Shown: positions 1 through 8,363, numbered from the stretch's first letter. The stretch is DNA of 58,216 nt from Chitinimonas_A lacunae (GCF_042650885.1 NZ_JBHSBU010000003.1:1-58216), one strand, 5' to 3'. A program made the numbers and translations. Notes: generated by a model not told the origin, from the sequence alone.

Positions 1-1056
1 GTAATTACCTTGCCAGGGCAGCACGGTGAAGTGGGTGTGCGCTTCCCACGTCGATTCGCCGCCCGAGGCGTAGTTGGACTCACTGATCGTGAATTCGCTG
101 GCAACGATCAGATAGTCCTGGTTCTGATCGGCCTGGGGGTGCTGGACGAGCTTGAAGCGGCGACCTGCGGAGATGCCCCGGAATGGACCTGCGGCGTGGA
201 TTTCCTGATGGCGAGCTTGCTGCTCGTCGATCTGAATCTGGGCGTAGCGCTGGCCATTGCCCGGATCGACATAGTTGCCGGGCCAGCCGTAGACATCGTA
301 ATCGGCCAAGGCGTGCGGACGGGTTTCCATCCCGCGACTGGTCAGATCGGCACGCGGCTTCAAGAAGTCGTAGTCGTTGATCTCGACCTGACCCGTCAGC
401 ACTTCGCGATAGCTTTGCCAGCTCGCCACGGTTTCGGTCTCTAATGTCAGCCCGTCGCTCGGGTTCAGGCGGCACAGCAACTCCTCATAGCCCGGCATCG
501 GCTGATGCGCACCCATGCCATCGCCCAGGATCATCTTGTGTTGGCCATGCTGGTGTTCGAACCAATAGCTGATGCCTTCTTGCTCCAACAGGCGCGCCAC
601 GAAGTTGAAGTCGGACTCGTTGTACTGCACGCAGTACTCGCGCTTGGGATAGCTGCCGGCGAGACGTTCTGTGAACTGGGCAATCGGGTGGTCACCGAAG
701 ACCGCGCGGACGATTTCGGGGACAGACAGGTTCTGGAAGATCTTGCAGTCCGCTGTGCGCTGGAGGAACCAGAACCACGGCCGGAGTTCGGCCTTGTAGA
801 CGTAGTAGCGACCGTCCCGCCCGATCTGGGCGAAGCGAGCGACGTGGGCGTTGAGGAAACGTGGTTGCGGTGCGTGGGTTTCCAGTTTGATGGTGACCGA
901 CTGGCCCAGCATTGCGTTGGCCGCAATATGGGGCTCGCGGCTCAGCAACTCGACCTCCGCCTCGAACGGCTGCGACAGGTGTTCGCTGAGCCGGAGTTTG
1001 CGGAACCACAAAGCATCCTCGCCAAGCGGCGAATAAAATGTGACAAGCCGTTGCAT
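1..1056 (-). CDS. vgrG: Type VI secretion spike protein VgrG, N-terminal part (continues across the window ends to 58216..57035)
   Basis: VgrG forms the trimeric needle tip of the T6SS and carries effectors out of the cell. The frame opens at ATG 1056..1054 (MQRLVTFYSPLGED) and stays open for 352 codons to base 1. It shows the gp27-like Phage_GPD features: HLSQPFEAEVELLS, then YCVQYNESDFNFVARLLEQE, typical of the VgrG hub domain. GAGG lies about 10 bases upstream of the start. The last codon (TAC, bases 3..1) is followed in phase by CGT at 58216, giving PWQGNY-RPPRTTPRP, the normal run from hub to OB-fold in VgrG. The full protein would be about 745 residues, a usual VgrG length. It is followed by DUF2169, rhs and immunity genes on the same strand. 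Identity is near certain; continuity assumes the sequence is circular. Confidence 0.95.
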   Translation of the reverse strand, partial: MQRLVTFYSPLGEDALWFRKLRLSEHLSQPFEAEVELLSREPHIAANAMLGQSVTIKLETHAPQPRFLNAHVARFAQIGRDGRYYVYKAELRPWFWFLQRTADCKIFQNLSVPEIVRAVFGDHPIAQFTERLAGSYPKREYCVQYNESDFNFVARLLEQEGISYWFEHQHGQHKMILGDGMGAHQPMPGYEELLCRLNPSDGLTLETETVASWQSYREVLTGQVEINDYDFLKPRADLTSRGMETRPHALADYDVYGWPGNYVDPGNGQRYAQIQIDEQQARHQEIHAAGPFRGISAGRRFKLVQHPQADQNQDYLIVASEFTISESNYASGGESTWEAHTHFTVLPWQGNY

Positions 1057-1111
1057 CGATTAACCTCATTCCACCCAGAATCGAACCGCAATCAAATTTT
1101 TCCTGATGTGC

Positions 1112-1140
1112 AACAAATGCTTAAGCGCACAAAATGTCAA
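1112..1140 (-). promoter_or_regulatory. Possible vgrG promoter
   Basis: On the minus strand TTGACA (1140..1135) lies about 80 bases before the vgrG start. The -10 at 17 bp spacing is poor (TTTGTT). A short hairpin (GCCTTG...CAAGGC) sits just upstream, at about 1153..1174. This suggests vgrG can be transcribed separately from the AP2 gene. The evidence is only motif-like. Confidence 0.3.
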
Positions 1141-1243
1141 TTGCATCATGCCTTGCCCCAAAAAACAAGGCGGAAAAATCCTGATGCCGGCGCAACAAGC
1201 AGTCTTGCCTGGGCAGGGCTAGGTGGAACGGCTGAGCGCCTGT

Positions 1244-1699
1244 TTAACGACCCCTGCAGTGTGGGCGAGCCAAGGGAAGCTGCTCGATGGCCTGGACAGG
1301 ATGCGCAGCACACAGCTTGCGCGCCTGCTGGCTATGCAGAAAATGCCCCTCAATCTCCGCCAGCAGGTCACGGCGAGCCTCGATAGCACGACGCAACGCT
1401 TCCGTCTCGCCATATTGGTCAATTCGGAAGGTACGGCAGCGCCGACGACCATTCGGTAGCCGGGTGGAAGCAGCCCAGACTGGCCGGCCGGCGACAAGGT
1501 AACGACAAACGCCGGGAATGCCGCTGGTGTTGTTGGTGCGCACGATCGTGCGTATTTCTCGTCGGTCCAAGGGCGGGAGCGTTTGCAGAATCTGGTCGCG
1601 GTAGGTACGTGCCGCAACCAGCGCTTGTTCTGACCCACCATATTTGCGATCAGCAAAATTCTTGAACACTTTGACACCGCGTCGCGTCAGGCTGACCAC
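1244..1699 (-). CDS. AP2-domain DNA-binding protein, probably 5' truncated
   Basis: This 151-residue protein has two AP2/ERF-like segments. The first is residues 1-40 (GVKVFKNFADRKYGGSEQAL). The second is residues about 55-110 (NNTSGIPGVCRYLVAG..., WAASTRLPNGRRR, FRIDQYGETEALRRAIEAR), with the SGIxGV start and the GE-A-R helix typical of bacterial AP2 domains. Such domains bind DNA, often in mobile elements. It lies 187 bp upstream of vgrG in the same direction. The only start is GTG right after an in-frame TAG at 1702..1700, and upstream sequence has no open frame. Either the true N-terminus was lost or a sense codon mutated to TAG. The C-terminal 15 residues look unconserved. From memory, AP2 genes do occur beside vgrG in some betaproteobacteria; I cannot test that here. 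Confidence 0.65.
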   Translation of the reverse strand: MVSLTRRGVKVFKNFADRKYGGSEQALVAARTYRDQILQTLPPLDRREIRTIVRTNNTSGIPGVCRYLVAGRPVWAASTRLPNGRRRCRTFRIDQYGETEALRRAIEARRDLLAEIEGHFLHSQQARKLCAAHPVQAIEQLPLARPHCRGR

Positions 1700-2036
1700 C
1701 TAAGCAGTCGTACCCGTCCGACGGTGGGTTGTCCGAGTTAAGCCATAAAAGTCTACTTCAGCCATTCATCCACCAACATTTCCCCTTCACAACAATTGCT
1801 TACCAAGCATGCCTTGAGCCATTGCAGCAGCTTTGGCTGAGCCATACAACCAGGGAAAGACCTCAGTGCTTCTTCTGCCCTTCCTCCCTCTCAGCGTTAT
1901 GGCGCTTCAACAGAGGGTTGGCTGCCCGCCGCTATGAAACGGTTGTGGCCATCACAACAGTGACGTCGCCGTGAGGTAGGCAGCATCAAGTGTTGTGGAG
2001 AGAAAGGCCGCTAGCGGTCGGCGGGGGGTTCATGGG
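1700..2036. other. Stretch without a recognisable gene
   Basis: I see no coding region. Its last 110 bases (1926..2036) resemble the sequence at 7010..7132 (see repeat). The rest carries no motif I recognise. It separates the AP2 gene from a dead transposon end. Confidence 0.6.
1926..2036 (+). repeat. Diverged repeat, copy 1
   Basis: This segment and 7010..7132 share blocks such as GAAACGGT, GAGGTAGGCAG, ATCA-G-GTTG-G and AAGG-CCGC in the same order. By eye they are roughly 65-70 percent alike. Copy 1 runs straight into the Tn3 transposase remnant. Its nature is unknown: it could be a decayed gene piece, a small element or a structured RNA. A weak peptide similarity exists (KR--P-Q-R---EVG-I-C-E-GR). 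Confidence 0.4.
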
Positions 2037-2374
2037 GTGCGCAGCGTGCAGGTTGGCTTGAACAAGGGGGAAACGAAGGACGTGCTAGTTCCCGGCTCAG
2101 TGAAATCCACGACCGCAGCTTCGAGAATCAGCGCTACCACGCTAGCGGTCTCAACCTGGTGGTCGCAGCAAGCCTACTGTGGAACACGGTCTACCTGGAA
2201 CGAGCCGTCCAGATGCTGCATGACTCGAGCAAGAACATCGACGACTGGCTGCTGCTGCCTCTTTTACCACTGGACTGGGAGCATATCAATCTGACCAGCG
2301 ACTACATCTGGCGGCAGAACAACCAAGGCGAGCAAGGCAGATTCTGGGCGCTACGAATGTCTGATGAGGCTTAG
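2037..2374 (+). pseudogene. Tn3-family transposase, C-terminal remnant
   Basis: The segment matches the last ~110 codons of the intact tnpA at 16629..19598. VQVGLNKGETKD corresponds to VQIGLNKGEAKN, and NTVYLERAVQ is followed by WEHINLTSDYIWRQN. The frame is broken: the first half reads in one frame and the second half (2159..2374) in another, so it makes no protein. It ends in a transposon terminal repeat (2370..2407). It is the right end of an older, related Tn3 copy, not a deletion of the intact one, because many bases differ. Confidence 0.85.
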
Positions 2375-2407
2375 CGTACGATTTTTTCCGTTTCGTGAGC
2401 TGACCTC
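2370..2407 (+). repeat. Tn3-family right terminal repeat (orphan)
   Basis: These 38 bases equal the right terminal repeat at 19594..19631 except for one base near the outer end (CCTC for CCCC). It begins CTTAGCGTACGATTTTTTCC and has no partner left end nearby. Confidence 0.85.
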
Positions 2408-2664
2408 TCTATAGGGCTCGGTTCGAGCTGTCGGAAGAGGGCCGAATCGGTGCAACAGTAGCAACTGATGAGGCTGACAGGGAGTACTGGCACTTGTTCT
2501 AGAAGATAGGATTGTTGAAATGGTCGAACAAAAATAAGGATTTTCTTAATTTATTGATTTTTCGATGTTGGCGTCTTCACGTTCTTGCGGAGTAATAGGA
2601 ACACTCACAGATATTTCTGCCAAAATCGCATGCCTTTGTCTTCCTGTTTCTTGTTTGAAATGAG

Positions 2665-2681
2665 TGCGCAATAATTGCGCA
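2665..2681. promoter_or_regulatory. Perfect 17-bp palindrome, candidate parS or operator
   Basis: TGCGCAATAATTGCGCA is an 8-1-8 perfect inverted repeat 105 bp before parA. ParB-type proteins and ParA autoregulators bind such palindromes. I did not notice another copy in the window. Confidence 0.5.
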
Positions 2682-2727
2682 TTGTAAGTTATTGATTTTT
2701 ATAAGAATTCATTTTTCAGAATTTTTC

Positions 2728-2756
2728 TTGACTGTGAACTATTAACAAGAAAGAAT
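2728..2756 (+). promoter_or_regulatory. Candidate parA promoter
   Basis: TTGACT (2728..2733) and AAGAAT (2751..2756) are separated by 17 bp, about 30 bp before the parA start. The -35 is good (5 of 6) and the -10 moderate (4 of 6). The repeated AAGAATTCAT overlaps the -10, which would suit repression. Confidence 0.4.
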
Positions 2757-2786
2757 TCATATACTTTTGAGAACGGAAAACTCCGC

Positions 2787-3629
2787 ATGGTGGACGAGAG
2801 CTATACCGCGCCGCAACCGCCGGCCGTCGTGATTGCAGTGCATAACCACAAGGGCGGTGCTGGCAAGACAACCACCGTTTCCAGCCTGGCCGCCGCCTTA
2901 TCTCGACGCGGGCATGAGGTGCTCGTCATCGACATGGACCCGCAGGGCAACCTGTCTCAGCAGATCGGGCCGGAGAACATCGGCGCGATCGACACCACGA
3001 TTCGCGAAGTGCTGCTGGACCCCAACCAGGCGTTGCCGGCTGTTCTGAAATCGACCGTCAAAGGCGTGGACATCATCATCAGCCGGCTGAAGCTTGAGGC
3101 TGTTTTGGACAAGCTGCGCCAGTCTTATACCCCGGCCGTTATCCTGCGGCCAGCGATCGACATTCTGCGCGAAGGCTACGACGTTATCCTGCTGGATCTG
3201 CCGCCGGCGCTGAACCTGCTGAGCGTGAATGGAATCGCGGCCGCTGACTATCTGATCATTCCCCACCAGTCGGGTGCTCAGTTCTCGCTCGATGGGATGG
3301 AAGATCTGCTTACGTTCGTGGGGGACATCAAGCGGAGTGTGAACCCCAAAATTTCCGTCTTGGGCCACGTTCTGACCAAACACGATGAGCGAGAAAACGC
3401 GAAGCGCGCGATGGCGGCCGCATTGCGCGCCCGCGTGGGGGAAGAAGCCGTCTTTAAGGTGACTATTCCTGAGTCCACCCACATCCTACAGTCCCAGATG
3501 GTGCGGCAGGACGTCATTTCGTATAAGCGCAAGGCTACGGTCGTCGAGGCTTACTTCGAGCTGGCCGACCTGATTGCTGAGCGTGCGAAACTCTTTGCAT
3601 CGAGAAAGGCCTGCAATGGCGAGGAATGA
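2787..3629 (+). CDS. parA: Plasmid partition ATPase ParA
   Basis: ParA is the ATPase that moves plasmid copies apart with ParB bound to a centromere. The 280-residue protein has the deviant Walker A motif HNHKGGAGKTTT (residues ~19-30) and Walker A' VLVIDMDPQGN (~45-55). It also has Walker B VILLDLPPALN (~131-141) and a PHQSG loop. There is no N-terminal HTH extension before Walker A beyond about 17 residues, so it resembles chromosomal/type Ib-like ParA. The start ATG at 2787 has only a weak ribosome site. parB starts inside its last codons, so the two are translationally coupled. Confidence 0.95.
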   Translation: MVDESYTAPQPPAVVIAVHNHKGGAGKTTTVSSLAAALSRRGHEVLVIDMDPQGNLSQQIGPENIGAIDTTIREVLLDPNQALPAVLKSTVKGVDIIISRLKLEAVLDKLRQSYTPAVILRPAIDILREGYDVILLDLPPALNLLSVNGIAAADYLIIPHQSGAQFSLDGMEDLLTFVGDIKRSVNPKISVLGHVLTKHDERENAKRAMAAALRARVGEEAVFKVTIPESTHILQSQMVRQDVISYKRKATVVEAYFELADLIAERAKLFASRKACNGEE

Positions 3630-4593
3630 TTTCCTGAAGAAGGTGGAAGCTGCCCAGGCCGCCAAACAGCGCCAAGCCGCTGAAGGTATACGGGCTGAAG
3701 ACGCCCGCAAGGCGGCAATGGAAATGATTCGCCCGGGCGGCACGCACGAGATGATCGATGCGCCGATCGCAAGGATTCGCCGGTCGCCGTATCAACCACG
3801 CATGCTGTTCGACGAAAGCGCGCTACAGGATCTGGCGAACAACATCCGACAAGTGGGGCGACTGCGCCAGCCTATTGAGCTACGACCGATCAAAGGCGAT
3901 CCGGATCACGATTACGAACTGCTGGACGGCGAACGCCGCCTACAGGCGCATGAGCGGATTTTGAAGGCTGCGACGATTCCGGCCTTTGTTATCGCCTGCG
4001 ACGACCAGTCGGCCGCCAAGCTCTCCGCCCTGTCTTTTATCGGACGCGAAGGACTTCGTGCGATCGAGCAGGCCAATGCCGTAAAGATCCTGCTGGACAC
4101 GGGCGCGGCCACCAGCAATTACACCGCCGCCTCATTGATGGGGCGCGCTGAAAGCTACGTACGCCTGCTTCGAAAATTCCATGCTTTGCCACCCGCTGTG
4201 TTTGAGGCTGTGGGTGCCTATCCGGATACCGTCACGGCGACCACTATCGAAGATGTGGTGCGGCTATGTGAGGGTGCGGACGCCGATGCAGTCGCGAAGC
4301 TGATCCGTGCCGAAGGCGAAAAAGGGTCTGCACCTTCCAAGGTGGTGGCCGCTCTGACGCGCAAGTTCAGCACTGCATCCGCCGCGCCGCGCCGCGCCGT
4401 GCCAACGGTGACTCCGGTGGTGGCGGCAGGTGTTGAGATTGGCCGCGCTCGAGCGGTCGGCAAGAAGATCACGATCGACCTGATCGAAGGAATCGATCCG
4501 GCTGATGTGTTAGAGCTGCTTAAGGCGGCGCTGGCCGCTCGCCAGGCGTCGCTTGAGAAAAAGGAATCGGATGCGATAGCACCCAAGGAATAA
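3616..4593 (+). CDS. parB: Partition protein ParB
   Basis: ParB binds parS and loads the partition complex. This 325-residue protein has the ParB/RepB/Spo0J N-terminal domain with IRRSPYQPR (~51-59) and the CTP-binding GERRLQAHER motif (~101-110). A central HTH region follows (TAASLMGRAESYVRLL), then a basic C-terminal segment. I chose ATG 3616 (MARNDFLKKVEAAQ) over an upstream in-frame start because it is preceded by GAGAAAGG and matches the usual ParB beginning. It overlaps the parA stop by 14 bases. Its presence with parA and repA supports an autonomous plasmid. Confidence 0.93.
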   Translation: MARNDFLKKVEAAQAAKQRQAAEGIRAEDARKAAMEMIRPGGTHEMIDAPIARIRRSPYQPRMLFDESALQDLANNIRQVGRLRQPIELRPIKGDPDHDYELLDGERRLQAHERILKAATIPAFVIACDDQSAAKLSALSFIGREGLRAIEQANAVKILLDTGAATSNYTAASLMGRAESYVRLLRKFHALPPAVFEAVGAYPDTVTATTIEDVVRLCEGADADAVAKLIRAEGEKGSAPSKVVAALTRKFSTASAAPRRAVPTVTPVVAAGVEIGRARAVGKKITIDLIEGIDPADVLELLKAALAARQASLEKKESDAIAPKE

Positions 4594-4613
4594 CAGAACC
4601 CAGAAAGCCAAAA

Positions 4614-4636
4614 CCCCGCGACGGCTAATCACGGGG
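4614..4636 (+). terminator. Possible terminator after parAB
   Basis: CCCCG (4614..4618) pairs with CGGGG (4632..4636), and flanking AAA/TTT could extend the stem through a small bulge. It has no strong T-run, so this is a weak call. Confidence 0.3.
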
Positions 4637-4763
4637 CTCCGGTTTGACAGCGCAGCAGAGAGACAGCGCTATCGGTACAACGGTCAATTCGTACTGTAGT
4701 TGTCTCCCTGTTTCGGGTCAAGCACGGGCGTATTCGCGCCTACGAAACCCAGCGGGGGAGGAC

Positions 4764-5954
4764 ATGTCACACCAATCGCCGGCGACCCACGCACGGTATT
4801 TTCAGCCCGGCACTGCGCTAGCGCGCGTGCTCGACGAAGCGCCTTATTTCCCGCGTTGCTCGGACAACAAGACGGCCGCGCTCGTGCGCCCGCGCGAGTA
4901 CGCGATTCGTCGCAGCTATATGCAGGTGAATCGGGGCGGGATGGTGTCGTGGCTGGTGTTCGACCTTGATCACGACAATCCGTGGATCTGGGCCGACACG
5001 GGCCTGCGCGAACCGAATCTGATCGTCAGCGACCCGAAGACCTGCCGCAGCCAACTTTTCTACGCCATTTCCCCCGTCTGCACGAGTGAGCGCGCCCAGA
5101 GCCGGCCTATTGCGTACATGCGCTCGGTCTACGAGGCGATGGCGATTCGCCTACAGGCTGACCTTGCGTATTCCGGCCCAGTCGCGAAGACACCGGGACA
5201 TCCAGCCTGGAAGACTACCGAGCTGCATTCGCACGTCTACGACCTGGCCGAGTTGGCCGAAACTGTCGAGCTGACCAGCGCACCGCCCTGGGGGAAAGGA
5301 CCGCAGCTCGATCTGGTGGTGCACTCCCGGCACTGTTTGCTGTTCGAACAGCTGCGCCACTTCGCCTATGGCATCGTCAACCGTGAACGGGCCAATGGCT
5401 CCTTCAGCAGTTTCTGCCGACTCGTCGAGGCCCAGGCACATGCCCTCAACAACTTTCGTCGGCGTGGATTTTCCGTCGATCTGCCGCTGTCGTCGATCCG
5501 AGCGACAGTGCGATCCATCACACGGTGGACGTGGGATCGCTATACGGGTAGCGGGAAGCCGCCCAGGGTGATGCAGCTCGATCCCGACCTTTCTATTGTC
5601 GAACGCCAACGGCTTGCAGCCACACGTACGCACGAGCAGCGACGCACCACGACGGCTGAACGGATTGCCGCAGCATGTCGGCAGTTGGTCGCGACTGGCG
5701 AGCGCGTCACGTTGACTGCCGTTGCCAAGATTGCTGGGGTTGTTCGACAGACGGTTGCAGCTTATCGGGATCTTCTTGAACTGCCTCAAGTGCCATCGAC
5801 TGAGCCTCTGCAGGAGGAAAAGGTAACCCATCAACAAAATGTTAAAAATGCTGTCTATCAGATATCTGCTGTGCAGAGTGCGGGCAGGGTCTTTGGTGAG
5901 ACGATAGCTATATCCTATCTACTGCCAGTTGGTTTGCCGCTTCCGGACCTGTAG
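4764..5954 (+). CDS. repA: Replicase-family plasmid replication protein RepA
   Basis: This protein starts plasmid replication, probably as a primase/replicase (Replicase, PF03090, followed by a PriCT-like segment). Of 396 residues, about 20-170 carry the family pattern: FPRCSDNKTA, RPREYAIRRSYMQVN, WLVFDLDHDNPWIWAD with the acidic DLDHD cluster, then NLIVSDPKTCRSQLFYAI and KTPGHPAWKTTELH. A helical region with TLTAVAKIAGVVRQTVAAYRDLL (an HTH, ~335-358) follows. The start at 4764 (MSHQSPATHARYFQ) sits after GGGGGAGGA, a strong ribosome site, so the 40 codons upstream are probably not translated. It lies 170 bp after parB. I saw no clear iteron array beside it; GACAGCGC occurs twice, at about 4645 and 4660. 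Confidence 0.88.
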   Translation: MSHQSPATHARYFQPGTALARVLDEAPYFPRCSDNKTAALVRPREYAIRRSYMQVNRGGMVSWLVFDLDHDNPWIWADTGLREPNLIVSDPKTCRSQLFYAISPVCTSERAQSRPIAYMRSVYEAMAIRLQADLAYSGPVAKTPGHPAWKTTELHSHVYDLAELAETVELTSAPPWGKGPQLDLVVHSRHCLLFEQLRHFAYGIVNRERANGSFSSFCRLVEAQAHALNNFRRRGFSVDLPLSSIRATVRSITRWTWDRYTGSGKPPRVMQLDPDLSIVERQRLAATRTHEQRRTTTAERIAAACRQLVATGERVTLTAVAKIAGVVRQTVAAYRDLLELPQVPSTEPLQEEKVTHQQNVKNAVYQISAVQSAGRVFGETIAISYLLPVGLPLPDL

Positions 5955-6118
5955 CGGCTGTCGGCGAAGACGTGCCTTGCTGTGGTCGAACTCGACAGAA
6001 TCTGCCTGAGAACGTCGTCGACGTGTTGGCGGTTCTCATAGAACTGACGCCCAATGTTGAACTGCTCTATCCTCGAAGCGCGGGCTTGCTGCCCTCAACC
6101 ACGGGAGAGGAAACCAAT

Positions 6119-6318
6119 ATGAAATTCGGCGTCAGACAGCCGCCGATTAAGAAGATGATTGGCGCCCGAATATCGGTGAAGCGGGTGGTCCGGCATAGCC
6201 TAGGACTGAAGGCTGGGGGTGGCTCACGAACCCGAAGCGGGCGGCGTACAACCGTCTCTATTCTTGAACGTCGGTAAGCCTGTTCTCGGTCCTGAAGGCG
6301 TTGTTTGGCGGGAAGTAG
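6119..6318 (+). pseudogene. Small conserved mobile-element protein, frame-shifted
   Basis: After GAGAGG, ATG 6119 starts MKFGVRQPPIKKMIGARISV, then KRVVRHSLGLKA. A one-base shift near 6215 is needed to continue with GWLTNPKRAAYNRLYS, then an in-frame TGA and TSVSLFSVLKALFGGK, ending at TAG 6316. Short proteins of this pattern (basic KK-ARTS-KR, then GW-NPKRAAYNRVY) occur in phages and integrative elements; I know no function. Both lesions are visible in the DNA, so it is probably dead. The terminator at 6359..6394 follows it. Confidence 0.5.
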
Positions 6319-6358
6319 GTGCGTATGGCGGCTGGGATCTGCTCTCCTACGCAAGAGC

Positions 6359-6394
6359 AAACCGCCCCCCGGCACCGATTGGGGGTTTATTTTT
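6359..6394 (+). terminator. Intrinsic terminator
   Basis: AAACCGCCCCCC and GGGGGTTT form a GC-rich hairpin around CACCGATT, followed by ATTTTT. This is a good plus-strand rho-independent terminator for the small gene ending at 6318. The minus-strand ORF ending at 6396 abuts it. Confidence 0.65.
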
Positions 6395-6395
6395 C

Positions 6396-6578
6396 TCAGC
6401 CAGCGAAGAGTTCGACTTTGACGTCGCAATCGCGGTTCGCGCAGTCTGGCGTATCCGCTACCATCTTGGCCCGCGCGGCAATAATGGCAGCGTTTTCATT
6501 ATCTGCTTTTGCCCATTGCGACACCGAGACTGGGTTGTTGCCGTCGGTAAACGTGAAATGCACCATGTATTCGGGCAT
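6396..6578 (-). CDS. Hypothetical small protein (60 residues)
   Basis: The start at ATG 6578 (MPEYMVHFTFTDGNNPVSVS) follows AAGGAGAAGGCA, an excellent ribosome site. This decides it over longer frames upstream. The protein is soluble and looks like an alternating beta-alpha-beta unit: MVHFTF, ADNENAAIIAARAKMVADT, CDVKVELFAG. I do not recognise a named family. It is alone, convergent with the 6119 remnant. Confidence 0.65.
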   Translation of the reverse strand: MPEYMVHFTFTDGNNPVSVSQWAKADNENAAIIAARAKMVADTPDCANRDCDVKVELFAG

Positions 6579-7238
6579 TGCCTTCTCCTTATGGAGCTGG
6601 CGGCAGACTGCACGCTCGTGCCGGGCTTCCACCCCAAATAGGCTTCCAGGCCGTCGGATATGGCTGGGAAGCGCCGAGCCGCTCTGAACCCTGTTGCACA
6701 ATGACAATGGCTTAACTGCGTTTTCCGTTCCATTGCACCTCAAACTCCCTGCTGTTGATCGAGCCTCAAGCATAGGCGGCCGCCTCGCCGCCGTATCCGC
6801 TCGCCTTCCCTGGTTTTTTCGGGCGCCCTGAAACGCTATCGCGTCGATGCCGAGTTCTTATCGCCGTAGCGGCCCTTATAAACTCTGTCTATTTGACGTA
6901 ATACTGAAGGGGATAGTTAACATATACATCCATACATGATTAATTATGTTTAGTAACAATCCTGTTTTCCCAATAATTCCCATTATGGAATTTTCATGGG
7001 CGACAGGCACGCCACCGCCGTGAAACGGTCGCGGCCGACACAGTGGCGGTGGGGCTGCGAGGTAGGCAGGATCAGGCGTTGCGAGGAAAGGGGCCGCCGC
7101 TTAGAACGCGGGGCGGGTGTTTCACGGTGGATCAGTACGCCATCCGCCGCGCTGCTCGGCCTGGCCAGCGATTTACAGACCGGTTTCGCGCGTCAGCAGT
7201 GGGGCGCCATGGCTGACGCTGTCTTCCAGTTTGGATAT
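6579..7238. other. Long stretch without a clear gene
   Basis: About 660 bp. Bases 6890..6990 are AT-rich and promoter-like, with CCCAT...ATGGG flanking 12 bases near 6980. Bases 7010..7132 are the second copy of a diverged repeat. The open frame at 6996..7271 runs through the repeat and into the gene on the other strand; it looks unreal. Confidence 0.5.
7010..7132 (+). repeat. Diverged repeat, copy 2
   Basis: Related to 1926..2036 (see that entry). This copy is framed by inverted ends, CCACCGCCGTGAAAC on the left and GTTTCACGGTGG on the right, so it could fold on itself. That hints at a small mobile element or a structured transcript, but neither is shown. Confidence 0.4.
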
Positions 7239-7472
7239 CTATTGGGTGGCCAGAATTATCATTACGCCTAGAAATCCAGCCACCATTAGGCCGCCCACTA
7301 TTATCTGAGCTGCCCAGGGGGCGCCCACCCAGATTGCCCCCATTCTCCCGGCCGCTTTGACGGCTTCGGCTTGTACGCCTTGGCTTCCAGCAATCGGATG
7401 ACCGCAACTTGGGCATGTTGGGGCTGTACTCGAAACCGAGTGTTTGCACTCAGGACAGGTCATCAAAGCCAT
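7239..7472 (-). CDS. Zinc-ribbon membrane protein (77 residues)
   Basis: Residues 1-27 form a zinc ribbon: CPEC at 6-9 and CPSC at 20-23, a CxxC-x10-CxxC arrangement. One membrane segment follows at ~54-74 (AAQIIVGGLMVAGFLGVMI). The start at ATG 7472 (MALMTCPECKHS) follows GAGGAGAAACAGCC, a clear ribosome site, which rules out the longer frame. Zinc-ribbon plus single-helix proteins of this size are common and mostly uncharacterised. It stands alone. Confidence 0.75.
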   Translation of the reverse strand: MALMTCPECKHSVSSTAPTCPSCGHPIAGSQGVQAEAVKAAGRMGAIWVGAPWAAQIIVGGLMVAGFLGVMIILATQ

Positions 7473-7627
7473 GGCTGTTTCTCCTCGCGATTGGATTTGG
7501 ATTATTCGACTTTGCGGTTTCGAATCGGTTTCGAAACTCAATGCCGAGGCTCGCTGTCTAGGCCGATCCGTTAAAATTAATAGCTCTAGGGTGAGCTTGG
7601 GCGGGTTTCCGGATACCGACGTAGCGC

Positions 7628-8363
7628 CTATGCCGCCTGGCCTCCTGCCTCGAACCAAGCGGCGTACTGCTGTTCCGGGGTTCGGTACCCAAGGGAAGAA
7701 TGGCGGCGTTTTCGATTGTAAAACCCCTCGATGTATTCAAAGAGGTCTTGTTTGGCTTGCGCCCGCGTGGCGTAATCTTCGTGGAAGACGCGCTCGTTCT
7801 TTAAACTGTTGAAGAAGCTTTCCATCGGCGCGTTGTCCCTACAGTTGCCCTGGCGACTCATCGACCCCTGCATGACGTATTCAGCCAGCAGCGCTTGGTA
7901 ATCGTGACGGCAATACTGGCTACCGCGATCCGAATGGTGGAGCAGACCGGGTGCGGGCTTGCGCCGGAAACGCGCTCTCCGCAACGCGTCCATCGCCAAC
8001 ACCCGCGTCATCCGGCTGTCCATCGCCCAGCCAACAATCGCTCGTGTGTAGAGGTCCATGACCACCACCAGATACAGCCAACCCTCGCGGGGCGGAATGT
8101 AGGTGATGTCGGTCGTCCAAACCTGATCCGGGGCCGCTACGGCGAACTGCCGATCCAGGGTAAATTCTGGGCGAGCCGTAAGCACCTTTGAACTCGGCAT
8201 GGATGCTACGGATCAGCGCCAGAAGCTGGGCATCGAACAGCCACCGTGTTGGACCGCTGCAGCCTTTCCAGTCGGCAAAGCCACTGGTACTGACGGACAG
8301 CACGCGGCACAACGACTGCAACGGATAGGTGTCGCCTCTCTTGTCGATCCAGGCGTACCTCAC
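7628..8363 (-). pseudogene. IS3-family transposase orfB with internal deletion
   Basis: The 5' frame (from GTG 8363, MRYAWIDKRGDTYPLQ) reads to IHAEFKGAYGSPR near 8165. A second frame then gives PEFTLDRQFAVAAPDQVWTT and the integrase core with HSDRGSQY and GNCRDNAPMESFFNSLKNE. Normal orfB has some 45 more residues between these, so a deletion plus frameshift is evident. The DDE residues (D in WTTDITY, D in HSDRGSQY, E in MESFFNSLK) remain in the second part. Confidence 0.85.

Larger units (their letters stand above)
2408..2786 (+). promoter_or_regulatory. AT-rich control region of parAB
   Basis: This 379-bp non-coding stretch is clearly richer in A and T than its surroundings. It holds a perfect 17-bp palindrome (2665..2681), a repeated AAGAATTCAT (2703..2712 and 2751..2760) and a promoter-like pair (2728..2756). 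Such regions upstream of parA usually hold operators or the centromere site. No coding region is seen. Confidence 0.55.

Noticed and set aside
505..1386. 293-residue plus-strand open frame
   Set aside because: It is antisense to vgrG and follows the GC-rich codon pattern of that gene; it has no ribosome site or recognisable domain.
5972..6429. Frames on both strands between repA and the 60-residue gene
   Set aside because: They run across the frame-shifted small gene and terminator and look accidental.
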